Shown here: in pieces, positions 10,432 through 17,522 of the stretch
Position numbering within the stretch: the stretch's first letter is position 1
How the letters are laid out: the number at the start of each line of letters is the position of its first letter
Source of the DNA: an uncultured Oscillospiraceae bacterium
Lineage (GTDB): Bacteria; Bacillota; Clostridia; Oscillospirales; Oscillospiraceae
DNA length: 33,156 nt
Reading direction: 5' to 3'
Assembly: GCA_934591845.1 (NCBI GenBank)
Contig: CAKTPO010000024.1
Span: forward strand, 1-33,156
Position numbers and translations under genes: made by a program
The notes under the pieces: generated by a model
Told to the model about the DNA's origin: nothing
The model's database searches: none
Seen by the model: only the letters and a program-made list of their open reading frames with translations

Positions 10432-11991
10432 ATGACTATAAATGATGTTGTTGCACGGTTCAATACGGTTCCCTTTTTGTTTGTTGGCTCAGGACTCAGC
10501 CGTAGATACCTGAATACCCCTGACTGGAAAGGATTACTAAAGCACTTTGCCGCCCAGATTTCCAGCGATCCATTTATATATAATTCCTATGTAAGTAAAG
10601 CAAAAATGGAATGCTATACCGAAGGCATACTCCCCGTGGTGGCCGAACTCATCCAAAGAGATTATGATGAAAAATGGTTCTCCACTCCTGAAATCCGGTC
10701 ACAGGATGAGGCTGTTTTGCAGGCTGTACTGGACGGAGTTTCCCCGTTCAAAGCAGAAATTGCAAATTACTTCCGTTCTTTTACTACCACAGTCCAAAAA
10801 TATGATGCAGAAATTCACAAGCTCAAGGATTTATCCGTTCGCAATATTGCCGGTGTGATCACAACAAATTATGACTGCTTTCTAGAGGATCTGTTCGACA
10901 ACTACACAAAATATATCGGACAAAGCGAATTGATTTTTTCGTCCTTGCAAGGAATCGCAGAAATCTACAAAATCCACGGGTCAGTAGAAAAACCTGATTC
11001 TTTGGTTATCAACAAAACAGATTATGCGATTTTTTCCTCGAAGTGCGGATATTTAGCAGCCAAACTAATGACGATTTTTGTGGAATATCCCATTATATTT
11101 TTAGGATACTCACTTAGCGATAGCAATATCATGAATATCATTAACGCAATCGTCGATTGTCTGGATGAAGATCAGTTTGCGAAGCTGGAAGAACGATTTG
11201 TGTTTGTGGAATATAACGAGGGAACCGTAAAACCAGAAGTATCGACCCATACAGTAATGGTGAAAGGAAAACCTCTTGCCATGCGCAGGATCGTCCTTTC
11301 TGATTTTATGCCGCTGTATGCCGCTATGGAAAGCGTAAAATCTAAGATTCCTGTTCGGATCCTACGAAGACTCAAGCAGGAGTTCTATAGCTTTACAATC
11401 ACCAACACCCCCACTGCCAACCTGCGAGTCGCATCGATTGATGATAAGCGAATTGCCGATGACGAATTGATCCTTGCGATTGGCCGACCCAGTGAATTAG
11501 GGCTGCGGGGTCTCAGCGGCATTGACCATGATGAATGGTACAGGAACATTGTAACTGAAGAACTGGATTTTACGGCAGATGACCTGCTGGAGTATGCCTT
11601 CAAAAAGCTTCTATCTCAGAACTCAGGAATACTGCCTGTACACAAGTACTTATCGGAGGCGACACGTCCATTCCCCGAAGCAGAAGCAGTTGCTGACAGG
11701 TACAAAACTCTTGATGACATTGTTAGCAATTCCATTCGCAATAACAGGCACCGACTCGGAGAATATGCTTCTGTTCAGGAAATCTGGGAAGGAACAGGCC
11801 ATGACATCACTCGTTCTATGGATCTGATTGCTTATCTAGAAGAACCGCAGATCGACTTGGATGAACTTGGTGCAATACTCAAAACCATCTTTGATGAGGA
11901 TGTTAATGTACTTAAAAATATCGGCTCCACCGGAAGAACAAATATCCGGAGGGTTATTCGTATATATGACTGCCTGAAATGGAAAAAGTAA
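10432..11991 (+). CDS. SIR2-family protein, candidate stand-alone antiphage NADase
   Basis: 519-residue protein with an N-terminal SIR2-like domain. Nucleotide-binding and catalytic signatures are visible: VGSGLS at 18-23, TTNYD at 144-148 (the Asn of the active site), YKIHGS at 179-184 with the catalytic His182, and FLGYSLSD at 223-230. Residues from about 290 to 519 form a C-terminal region that I do not recognise; no membrane segment or signal peptide is apparent. Bacterial SIR2_2 proteins with these motifs (DSR1, DSR2, ThsA and similar) deplete NAD after phage sensing, so an abortive-infection role is inferred, not shown. It is shorter than DSR2 (about 1,000 residues) and has no HerA, Thoeris TIR or Argonaute partner beside it. 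Composition is clearly AT-richer than the neighbouring genes, with many AAA, ATT and TAT codons. It is monocistronic, has its own promoter and lies close to a tRNA operon. These points suggest horizontal acquisition. Confidence 0.85.
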   Translation: MTINDVVARFNTVPFLFVGSGLSRRYLNTPDWKGLLKHFAAQISSDPFIYNSYVSKAKMECYTEGILPVVAELIQRDYDEKWFSTPEIRSQDEAVLQAVLDGVSPFKAEIANYFRSFTTTVQKYDAEIHKLKDLSVRNIAGVITTNYDCFLEDLFDNYTKYIGQSELIFSSLQGIAEIYKIHGSVEKPDSLVINKTDYAIFSSKCGYLAAKLMTIFVEYPIIFLGYSLSDSNIMNIINAIVDCLDEDQFAKLEERFVFVEYNEGTVKPEVSTHTVMVKGKPLAMRRIVLSDFMPLYAAMESVKSKIPVRILRRLKQEFYSFTITNTPTANLRVASIDDKRIADDELILAIGRPSELGLRGLSGIDHDEWYRNIVTEELDFTADDLLEYAFKKLLSQNSGILPVHKYLSEATRPFPEAEAVADRYKTLDDIVSNSIRNNRHRLGEYASVQEIWEGTGHDITRSMDLIAYLEEPQIDLDELGAILKTIFDEDVNVLKNIGSTGRTNIRRVIRIYDCLKWKK

Positions 11992-12321
11992 AGAGCCTTC
12001 TGACTCAAGCATTTGAAACCAAATACCGTACAGAAAGCCCTTTTACTACTGTCTCACACCGTACAGGCAACAGCACCTATGATAGGCACCTGCCTGCCTA
12101 GCGTGCCGCACTTTGTGTGCACCATTATTATACCACACTTTTTGATTTTGTAAACTGGGAATGAGTCCCAAAACCAAGCGGCTTCAAATAGAGAAAATGT
12201 TCAAACTGGATACATGAATCTTCCTGAGCCTGATAAAACACCTGATGAATCATTGTTTTTTGAACAAGAATACAAGGCTGCTTTTTTGACCCTCTTAAAA
12301 AATCAAAATACTTTCTCTTTG
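11992..12321. other. Gene-free AT-richer DNA after the SIR2 gene
   Basis: No supported gene. The stretch holds a 9-bp direct repeat ACCGTACAG (two copies about 37 nt apart), a short hairpin TAGGCA/TGCCTA and a leftward promoter-like sequence (12127-12154). A 66-codon open frame on the minus strand (12128-12328) lacks a ribosome binding site and was not called. It shares the lower GC content of the SIR2 gene and may be part of the same acquired segment. Confidence 0.5.
12127..12154 (-). promoter_or_regulatory. Promoter-like sequence directed against the 3' end of the SIR2 gene
   Basis: On the minus strand TTTACA (12154-12149), 16-nt spacer, TATAAT (12132-12127). A transcript from here would start about 125 nt beyond the SIR2 stop codon and run antisense into it. 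No open frame follows it. Confidence 0.4.
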
Positions 12322-12364
12322 CCCTCATAACTGTGTGTCGTTTTGCAGAACACAGTTATGAGGG
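12322..12364. repeat. Perfect 15-bp inverted repeat
   Basis: CCCTCATAACTGTGT (12322-12336) and its exact complement ACACAGTTATGAGGG (12350-12364), 13-nt loop. There is no T-run on either side, so it is not a standard terminator. It marks the junction between the AT-richer SIR2 segment and the duplicated hairpin element, which begins with the last GGG of the right arm. Confidence 0.8.
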
Positions 12365-12629
12365 ATGCATTCGGGAAAAAGGGGACTCTCCCACGGCCTA
12401 AAAACAGTCCACTGGACTGTTTTTTATACGGCCTTTCGAGTCCCATTACCCGCAGTCCATAAAAATAACACCATCCAGAGGATGGTAGCGGTACGAAGGC
12501 TTTTTCCCGCCTACATCCCTAACGGGATGCATTCGGAAAAAAGGGGACTCTCCCCCGAGCTAAAAAAGTGTCCACCGGACACTTTTTTACCCGCCTTTGG
12601 CGGGCCGCTCTCTTCGAGTCCCATTACCC
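12362..12629. repeat. Two tandem diverged copies of a hairpin element
   Basis: Copy 1 spans about 12362-12451 and copy 2 about 12524-12629. Each starts with GGGATGCATTCGG, a run of A, then GGGGACTCTCCC. Each has a central hairpin flanked by A- and T-runs and ends with TTCGAGTCCCATTACCC. The hairpins are ACAGTCC-ACT-GGACTGT (12404-12420) and AGTGTCC-ACC-GGACACT (12567-12583): different sequence, same pairing. GGGACTC near the start and GAGTCCC near the end of each copy are complementary and could close an outer stem. Copy 2 also has a second hairpin, CCCGCC/GGCGGG. Between the copies is degraded terminator-like sequence. Short open frames here are artefacts. Confidence 0.75.
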
Positions 12630-12635
12630 AGCCAT

Positions 12636-12669
12636 AAAAAAACACCATCCTTTTGGATGGTGTTTTTTT
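12636..12669 (-). terminator. Bidirectional terminator of the tRNA operon
   Basis: A-run, ACACCATCC (12642-12650), TTTT loop, GGATGGTGT (12655-12663), T-run. Runs of A and T on both sides let it act in both directions; it stops the tRNA transcript coming from the right. Confidence 0.85.
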
Positions 12670-12670
12670 A

Positions 12671-12748
12671 TGGGGTGGGTAATGGGACTCGAACCCACGA
12701 TCTTCAGAGCCACAATCTGACGCCTTAGCCAACTAGGCCATACCCACC
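12671..12748 (-). tRNA. tRNA-His (anticodon GTG)
   Basis: Cloverleaf on the minus strand: acceptor GTGGGTA paired with TACCCAC, the extra 5' G (G-1) opposite C73 typical of histidine tRNA, anticodon stem TCAGA/TCTGA with loop TTGTGGC, T-arm GGTTCGAGTCCC, and encoded CCA. It is the last gene of the tRNA operon. Confidence 0.95.
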
Positions 12749-12766
12749 ATATGTCGTTTCACTGAA

Positions 12767-12843
12767 TGGTACGCCAAGAGGGACTCGAACCCCCGACCTA
12801 CTGCTTAGAAGGCAGTTGCTCTATCCAGCTGAGCTATTGGCGC
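12767..12843 (-). tRNA. tRNA-Arg (anticodon TCT)
   Basis: Acceptor GCGCCAA pairs with TTGGCGT (a G-U wobble at the first pair), anticodon stem ACTGC/GCAGT with loop CTTCTAA, T-arm GGTTCGAGTCCC, discriminator A and encoded CCA. It reads AGA/AGG arginine codons. It is the middle gene of the operon. Confidence 0.95.
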
Positions 12844-12851
12844 ATGTCGAA

Positions 12852-12925
12852 TGGAGCGGGTGACGGGAATCGGACCCGCGTATCCAGCTTGGAAGGCTGG
12901 TGTTCTACCATTGAACTACACCCGC
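12852..12925 (-). tRNA. tRNA-Gly (anticodon TCC)
   Basis: Acceptor GCGGGTG pairs with CACCCGC, anticodon stem CCAGC/GCTGG with loop CTTCCAA, T-loop GGTCCGATTCCC and encoded CCA. It is the first gene of the operon, about 33 nt downstream of the -10 box. Confidence 0.95.
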
Positions 12926-12957
12926 GTGAGCCCTTACCTGACTGATTCAGCTAGGAT

Positions 12958-12986
12958 ATTCTAGCACGTATTAAGGGGTTTGTCAA
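12958..12986 (-). promoter_or_regulatory. Promoter of the tRNA operon
   Basis: On the minus strand a perfect TTGACA (12986-12981), 17-nt spacer and TAGAAT (12963-12958). It drives Gly-Arg-His. Confidence 0.88.
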
Positions 12987-13016
12987 GTGTTATTTTTAGA
13001 AAACGGGGGAATTGGC

Positions 13017-13799
13017 TTACTCCCCCGTCTGGGTCTGGCGGTATTCGTAGTAGGTATACAGAGAGTAGCGGGCTGCCCGGTCTTCCATGGTCTGTTGGCA
13101 AAGGTCCCGCAGGGCCCGTTTCCTCTGGGGCAGGGGCAGGGTGCTATCCGGGTAAAAGGGGCCGTCAATGTAGGTCTCCACCTTGGGGATGGGGCCAAAA
13201 CGCCGCTTTTGGTAGCAGCTGGTCATGGTATACACCGGAGCCCCGTCCCGGGCGGGGTAGCCGAAGGAAGCTTCTTTCAAGGGGCGGATGCCGGTGTAAA
13301 AGGGCCAGATGTGGGCCTCGGGGTAGATGGTAAGAAGGTTTCCCTCAGCGATTTTCTGATGGATACACCGGGCCATTTCCCGGCTGCGCTCCAGGGTGCC
13401 ACCTAAGGGGATGGCCCCCAGCATCTGCACCAGGTTGTGGATCAGGGGGATAGACAAGGCATCCGGCCCTACCAGGATGTAGCTTCTACCCCGCCGCCGG
13501 AGTTGGCAGGGAAGAAAGGCATCCATGACCTTCTGGGTGTGGTTGGCATAGACATAAATGCCCTGCCCCTGGGTCTCCTCCAAAACCTGCCGGTTTTGAA
13601 ACCGCTGGCAGCACCATAGTTTCCGGAACAGGAACCCAACAGGACGGGCCAGACACCGGTACACAAAGCAGGCCAGACCTCGCCAGACAGGATTGGTATG
13701 TTCGTAGCGGAAACCCGGATAAAGGGGTTTGGTATCAATATGGGTTCCCGCAAAGTCATCATTTTGCAGATCCTTGTAATAAATAACCTTTTTGCTCAT
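13017..13799 (-). CDS. PlsC-like lysophospholipid acyltransferase family protein
   Basis: 260-residue protein related to 1-acylglycerol-3-phosphate acyltransferases, which transfer an acyl chain to a lysolipid or glycolipid at the inner membrane. The acyl-acceptor motif appears as NHTQKVMD at 86-93, with five rather than the usual four residues between His and Asp. The second motif is YPEAHIWPF at 159-167 where FPEG is common. Hydrophobic stretches at about 40-60 and 107-133 could bind the membrane. The start ATG 13799 overlaps the stop of the glycosyltransferase (ATGA), so the two are translationally coupled and probably act on one product, for example an acylated glycolipid. The longer open frame to 13850 would lie inside the glycosyltransferase gene and is not preferred. 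Family is likely; acceptor unknown. Confidence 0.82.
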   Translation of the reverse strand: MSKKVIYYKDLQNDDFAGTHIDTKPLYPGFRYEHTNPVWRGLACFVYRCLARPVGFLFRKLWCCQRFQNRQVLEETQGQGIYVYANHTQKVMDAFLPCQLRRRGRSYILVGPDALSIPLIHNLVQMLGAIPLGGTLERSREMARCIHQKIAEGNLLTIYPEAHIWPFYTGIRPLKEASFGYPARDGAPVYTMTSCYQKRRFGPIPKVETYIDGPFYPDSTLPLPQRKRALRDLCQQTMEDRAARYSLYTYYEYRQTQTGE

Positions 13800-14929
13800 G
13801 GCCGCTTTCCCGCCGTTTCCAGCAGCATCCGCTCCATCTGCTCCATACATTTTTCCTGGTCAAACTGTCCCGCGGCGTTCTCAGCATACCGGTTTCCCCA
13901 CAGGGTTCGCTCCTGGGGGTGATCCAGCCACCAGTCGATTTTGGCCGCCAGGTCTTTGGGGCTGTCAAATTGGAACAGGCTCCGGTCCGTCATGGCGTAG
14001 GCCTTGGTGGCGCACCGGGGGGAATTGGAAATAACAGGCACCAGGCCGCAGGAGATGGCTTCCAGGCAGGAAATGCCCTCGGCCTCCATGGCGGCACTGT
14101 GGACGTACAGGTCTGCGTAATTCAAAAGCTCTACCATTTGATCATGGGGGAAGAAGCCGAATTTGGGCTCCACCGGCAGCTTGTTACCCAGGGCCCGGAG
14201 GCTTTTTTCCTTGGGGCCGGAACCGGCCAGGATCACTTGCAGCTGCGCCCGGTGGCGGGACAAATTGGCCGCTTTCAGCAGCACCTCCTGGTTTTTCTCC
14301 TTGGAATACCGGCCGGTAGCCACGATGACGAATTTGCCCTGGTATTCCTGGGGCTTTTGAACCGGGCAGGGCTTGAAAGAGGCATTGACACCGTTGGAGA
14401 TCACATAGCCGTTGGTAGGGCCGTACATGCCCTCGTACAAATCCCGCAGGAACTGGGTGGGGTAGTGGATGGCATTGACCTGGCTGTATTCCTTGGCAAA
14501 CAGACAGTAGGTCAGCCGGTTGGCAGGGTAAAAATTCTCCATGAAAATATGGCTGGTGAAGTTCTCTGCCATGGCGTGGAAGCCTGCGCTGACGGGAATG
14601 CCCAGTTCCTTGGAAATCGCCGTTGCCCGCCGCCCCAGGATAAAGGGCAGCATCACATGGACGATGTCCGCCCCGGTCACCGCCTGACGGATCACCCGGT
14701 CATCGGGCTTGGCCAGCTTCACCCCGTTGCTGGCCACATACCCGTTAAAAATGCCCAGATTCCGGGTAGGCACCACGGCGTAACCGGGAACGCCCTTCTT
14801 TTCTTCATCGGGACACAGAATGGTCACCTGATGGCCCCCCGCTCTCAAAGCCCGGATCAGGTTCATGGCCGCAAGGGTGGTGCCGTTGTTTTCCTCTCCC
14901 AGAACGTCGCAGACAATGGTGATTTTCAT
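13796..14929 (-). CDS. Glycosyltransferase family 4 (GT-B fold)
   Basis: 377-residue retaining glycosyltransferase. The N-terminal Rossmann domain starts MKITIVCDVLGEENNGTT with the acceptor-side glycine-rich loop. The C-terminal donor domain begins near residue 197 with FVIVATGRYSKEKNQEVLLK (split reading: the ATGRYSKEKN loop binds the nucleotide sugar). The E-x7-E motif is Glu282 to Glu290 in MEAEGISCLE. There is no signal peptide or clear membrane helix, so it is cytoplasmic or peripherally membrane-bound. Many homologues in this group make mono- or diglycosyldiacylglycerol; coupling to a PlsC-like gene supports a lipid-linked product. RBS AAAGGAAA precedes ATG 14929. It has its own promoter at 14980-15008. 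Confidence 0.9.
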   Translation of the reverse strand: MKITIVCDVLGEENNGTTLAAMNLIRALRAGGHQVTILCPDEEKKGVPGYAVVPTRNLGIFNGYVASNGVKLAKPDDRVIRQAVTGADIVHVMLPFILGRRATAISKELGIPVSAGFHAMAENFTSHIFMENFYPANRLTYCLFAKEYSQVNAIHYPTQFLRDLYEGMYGPTNGYVISNGVNASFKPCPVQKPQEYQGKFVIVATGRYSKEKNQEVLLKAANLSRHRAQLQVILAGSGPKEKSLRALGNKLPVEPKFGFFPHDQMVELLNYADLYVHSAAMEAEGISCLEAISCGLVPVISNSPRCATKAYAMTDRSLFQFDSPKDLAAKIDWWLDHPQERTLWGNRYAENAAGQFDQEKCMEQMERMLLETAGKRP

Positions 14930-14979
14930 GGCAGTTTCCTTTCTGTATTTGTATAGGGACGAACTATCAGCAAAGGGTG

Positions 14980-15008
14980 ATTATACAGAAAGTTTTTTGT
15001 TCTGTAAA
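14980..15008 (-). promoter_or_regulatory. Promoter of the glycosyltransferase-acyltransferase operon, with palindrome in the spacer
   Basis: On the minus strand TTTACA (15008-15003), 17-nt spacer, perfect TATAAT (14985-14980). A 7-bp inverted repeat, TACAGAA (14984-14990) / TTCTGTA (15000-15006), overlaps both boxes and could be a repressor site. Confidence 0.75.
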
Positions 15009-15036
15009 CAGACAATTCTGCAAAAATGAGGAAAAA

Positions 15037-16026
15037 TCATCCTTTTGTAAGGGCTGTGGCCCAGAGATTTCCGGGTACTTCCCGGAAATCCGTCAATTCC
15101 GTGTATTCTTTCAGCCATGCCCCCAAGTAGCGGGCGGTCTTTTGGGCCCCAGACCGGTTCAGATGGCCGGAATCGGAAAAATCCGTTTCCCCGTCCAGCC
15201 CCATTTCTTCCAGGTGGTCAAAGAGGTTTACATAGGGAATATTCTGCTCCAGGGCAAAGGTGGTCACCGCCTGGGCGTGTTGATTTTGCCCCGCCCAGGG
15301 GATGGTACACAGCACCAGCTGCGCCCCGTTTTCCCGGCAAACCTCCAGCAATTCTTCCAGCAGGGCCTGGGTACCCTCATACAAAGGCTCCTGCATTTCC
15401 GGGTCCTGGGCTGGGAGGGTCACAGGCGTCACCGTGTTGGTGGCTGAATAGCCCATGGTGGCGAGAAAATCGTCGCCGCTGTTTAGCGGGGAGCGGAAGC
15501 TCTCTTTGGACAGATTCACCCAGTTTTCATGGAATGCCGCCAAAGGCATCCAGTAGGACAGATACCGCTCCGGATTCCGGCCAAAGCACTGGCGCAGATA
15601 GGGCAGTTTCCCGGAAAACCAGGGAATGGCCCGGGTGTAGTAGATTTCACCGTCCATGTTCATATCCAGCTTCATGCCGTTGACGTGAAAGGTATCCACC
15701 AGCACCACCCGGGGCTTCTGAGTCCGCAGGGCATCCTTGACAAAGAGCAAGGTGGTATTCAGCTCCTGCCAGTTGCAGCCGTAGTTGTAGCCGCCAATGC
15801 CCTGGGATTCATACAGCTCCATGGAATCCAGGCCCAGCCACATATGACTGGAACCGAAGCCTATGACTTCCAGACTGTTTTGGGGCATTTGGTGAAAGGT
15901 ATGGACGGCGTTGACCGGGGAATCCGTATCCACAGGCCGGAGAAGCACGCCCAAAAAGTGGACACCCAGCCCCACCAGCAGCACCACCGCCAGAAGGCCC
16001 GCAAAAAAGCTTGTGTTCTTTTTCAT
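15037..16026 (-). CDS. SGNH/DltD-like membrane-anchored acyltransferase partner
   Basis: 329-residue protein with one N-terminal membrane anchor (about 8-28) and an extracytoplasmic domain. The SGNH-type nucleophile block is IGFGSSHMW (Ser59/Ser60, His61), and the C-terminal catalytic pair is in DFSDSGHLNRSG near residue 290 (Asp-x-x-His). Proteins of this kind (DltD, AlgJ, AlgX, PatB types) work with an MBOAT protein to move acyl groups onto an external glycan or teichoic acid. It lies 11 nt after the MBOAT gene and is the last gene of the buk-MBOAT-SGNH unit. Donor and acceptor cannot be read from sequence. No clear terminator follows before the next operon's promoter. Confidence 0.83.
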   Translation of the reverse strand: MKKNTSFFAGLLAVVLLVGLGVHFLGVLLRPVDTDSPVNAVHTFHQMPQNSLEVIGFGSSHMWLGLDSMELYESQGIGGYNYGCNWQELNTTLLFVKDALRTQKPRVVLVDTFHVNGMKLDMNMDGEIYYTRAIPWFSGKLPYLRQCFGRNPERYLSYWMPLAAFHENWVNLSKESFRSPLNSGDDFLATMGYSATNTVTPVTLPAQDPEMQEPLYEGTQALLEELLEVCRENGAQLVLCTIPWAGQNQHAQAVTTFALEQNIPYVNLFDHLEEMGLDGETDFSDSGHLNRSGAQKTARYLGAWLKEYTELTDFREVPGNLWATALTKG

Positions 16027-16037
16027 CGGCTGCCCTC

Positions 16038-17522
16038 CTAAAACTGAAAATAGATGAAGCTGGCCTGGTCAAAGCCCGGGCCCCATTTGCCGAATACCAG
16101 CAGGGCCAGAATGGCCGCCGCCGTAAGAAGCCACCGCAGCCACCGGTCTTGGCGCAACAGGAGCTGGCTTAAAGGGTGTCCCCGGCGTTTGCACAGGTCG
16201 GCCAGGGTCAGCAGTCCCATCCCCAGCACCAAAAGGCCAAAGTTTTTTGCATCCAGCCCACAGGAATACAACGAGCCGTCAAAGAGCACCCAGGGATTGG
16301 AGGCTGAGAAAATAGAGGCGATGATTCCTTTTGCCTGGGTGAAGTTGGAGGCCCGGAAGAAAATCCAGGAAAAATCCACCATCAAAAAGGTAAGGAGTCC
16401 CTGAACGCACCGGTGGCCCAGGGTCTCCCGGTGCAGGCCCAGGGCCTTGCAAATACCAGTCCGCAGGGGCTCCAACAGCTCCCCCAACACCTGATACAGC
16501 CCATTGAGGCCGCCCCAAATCACAAAACTCAAATCCGCCCCGTGCCACAGGCCGGAGACCAGAAAGACGATCATTTTGTTCAGCTGCTTCCGGATCTTCC
16601 CCTTTCGGCTGCCCCCCAGAGGGATGTACAGGTAGTCTTTGAACCAGGAGGTCAGGGAAATGTGCCATCTGCGCCAGAACTGAGCCACGGAGGTGGAGAG
16701 ATAGGGGGCTTCAAAATTCTCCATCAGATGAATGCCCAAAATCTGGGAAACTCCAATGGCAATGGTAGAATAGCCTCCAAAGTCGCAGTAGATCTGCACG
16801 GCAAAGAGCACCGTGGCCACGATCAAAAACCAGCCGGGATACCTTTCCGGTGCCCCGTAGACCGTATCTACAAAAATGGCGATACGGTCTGCCAGTACGA
16901 TTTTCAGGAAAAAGCCCCAGAGCATCTTCAAAAAGCCCTCCCTGGCCCCCGCCGGGTCAAAGGGCCGGGGCGTTTCCAGCTGGGACAGCAGATTCCCGGA
17001 ACGTTCAATGGGCCCTGCCACCAGCTGGGGGAAGAAGGATACAAAAAGGGCATAGCGGAAGAAATTCTTCTCCGCCGGGATGGTGCCCCGGTAGACATCC
17101 ATGGTATAGCCCAGGGCCTGGAAGGTGAAAAAGGAAATGCCCACAGGCAGCAAAATGTCAAAATGCCGCTGAGAAACCCCGATGCCCAAAAGCCCAAGAA
17201 CCTGCGCCCAGGTGTCCAGAAAGAAATTCACGTACTTGAAGTAGAACAGAATGCCCAGATTCAGCAGGAATGACCCGGCCACCACCCATTTTTTAAGGAA
17301 AACGGAACGGGAACCGTCTTCAATTCGTTGCAGCAGCAGGCCGCTGACATAGGTGATGGCGGTGGAGCCAAAGAGCAGCACCACATACTTTGGATTCCAG
17401 CCCATGTAGAACACATAGCTGACGGCCAAAAGCCAGTACATCCGGACTTTTTTCGGCAGGACAAAGTAAAAAAGAGTCACTACCGGGAAGAAAATCAGGA
17501 ATTTCAGGGAGTTAAACAGCAT
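16038..17522 (-). CDS. MBOAT-family O-acyltransferase (AlgI/DltB-like), copy 1
   Basis: 494-residue polytopic membrane protein. It has the MBOAT layout: PVGISFFTFQALGYTMDVYR at about 126-145, QIYCDFGGYSTIAIG around 243-257, FWRRWHISLTSWFKDYLYIP (282-301), and the conserved catalytic histidine His327 in SGLWHGAD. About 11 hydrophobic segments are visible. MBOAT proteins pass acyl groups (acetyl, D-alanyl or others) across the membrane for O-acylation of polysaccharides. The ATG at 17522 follows the butyrate kinase stop with no spacing (TAA-ATG), and its RBS (AGGAAGG) lies inside the butyrate kinase coding sequence, so translation is coupled. A paralogue is encoded at 27100. Whether the acyl group is acetyl or longer is unknown. 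Confidence 0.93.
   Translation of the reverse strand: MLFNSLKFLIFFPVVTLFYFVLPKKVRMYWLLAVSYVFYMGWNPKYVVLLFGSTAITYVSGLLLQRIEDGSRSVFLKKWVVAGSFLLNLGILFYFKYVNFFLDTWAQVLGLLGIGVSQRHFDILLPVGISFFTFQALGYTMDVYRGTIPAEKNFFRYALFVSFFPQLVAGPIERSGNLLSQLETPRPFDPAGAREGFLKMLWGFFLKIVLADRIAIFVDTVYGAPERYPGWFLIVATVLFAVQIYCDFGGYSTIAIGVSQILGIHLMENFEAPYLSTSVAQFWRRWHISLTSWFKDYLYIPLGGSRKGKIRKQLNKMIVFLVSGLWHGADLSFVIWGGLNGLYQVLGELLEPLRTGICKALGLHRETLGHRCVQGLLTFLMVDFSWIFFRASNFTQAKGIIASIFSASNPWVLFDGSLYSCGLDAKNFGLLVLGMGLLTLADLCKRRGHPLSQLLLRQDRWLRWLLTAAAILALLVFGKWGPGFDQASFIYFQF

Noticed and set aside
12128..12328. 66-codon minus-strand open frame
   Set aside because: The start codon is within the 15-bp palindrome, there is no ribosome binding site and no recognisable domain; could be a remnant but cannot be supported.
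12365..12637. 90-codon plus-strand open frame across the hairpin repeats
   Set aside because: Runs through two repeat copies and terminator-like stems; no ribosome site.
12435..12693. 17-bp copies of the tRNA-His 3' end considered as attL/attR of an integrated island
   Set aside because: The copies are inverted relative to the tRNA, whereas integration gives direct copies, and no integrase gene is present.
12511..12732. 73-codon minus-strand open frame
   Set aside because: Its start lies inside tRNA-His and its N-terminus is simply a translation of the tRNA (the familiar RGFESH type of artefact).
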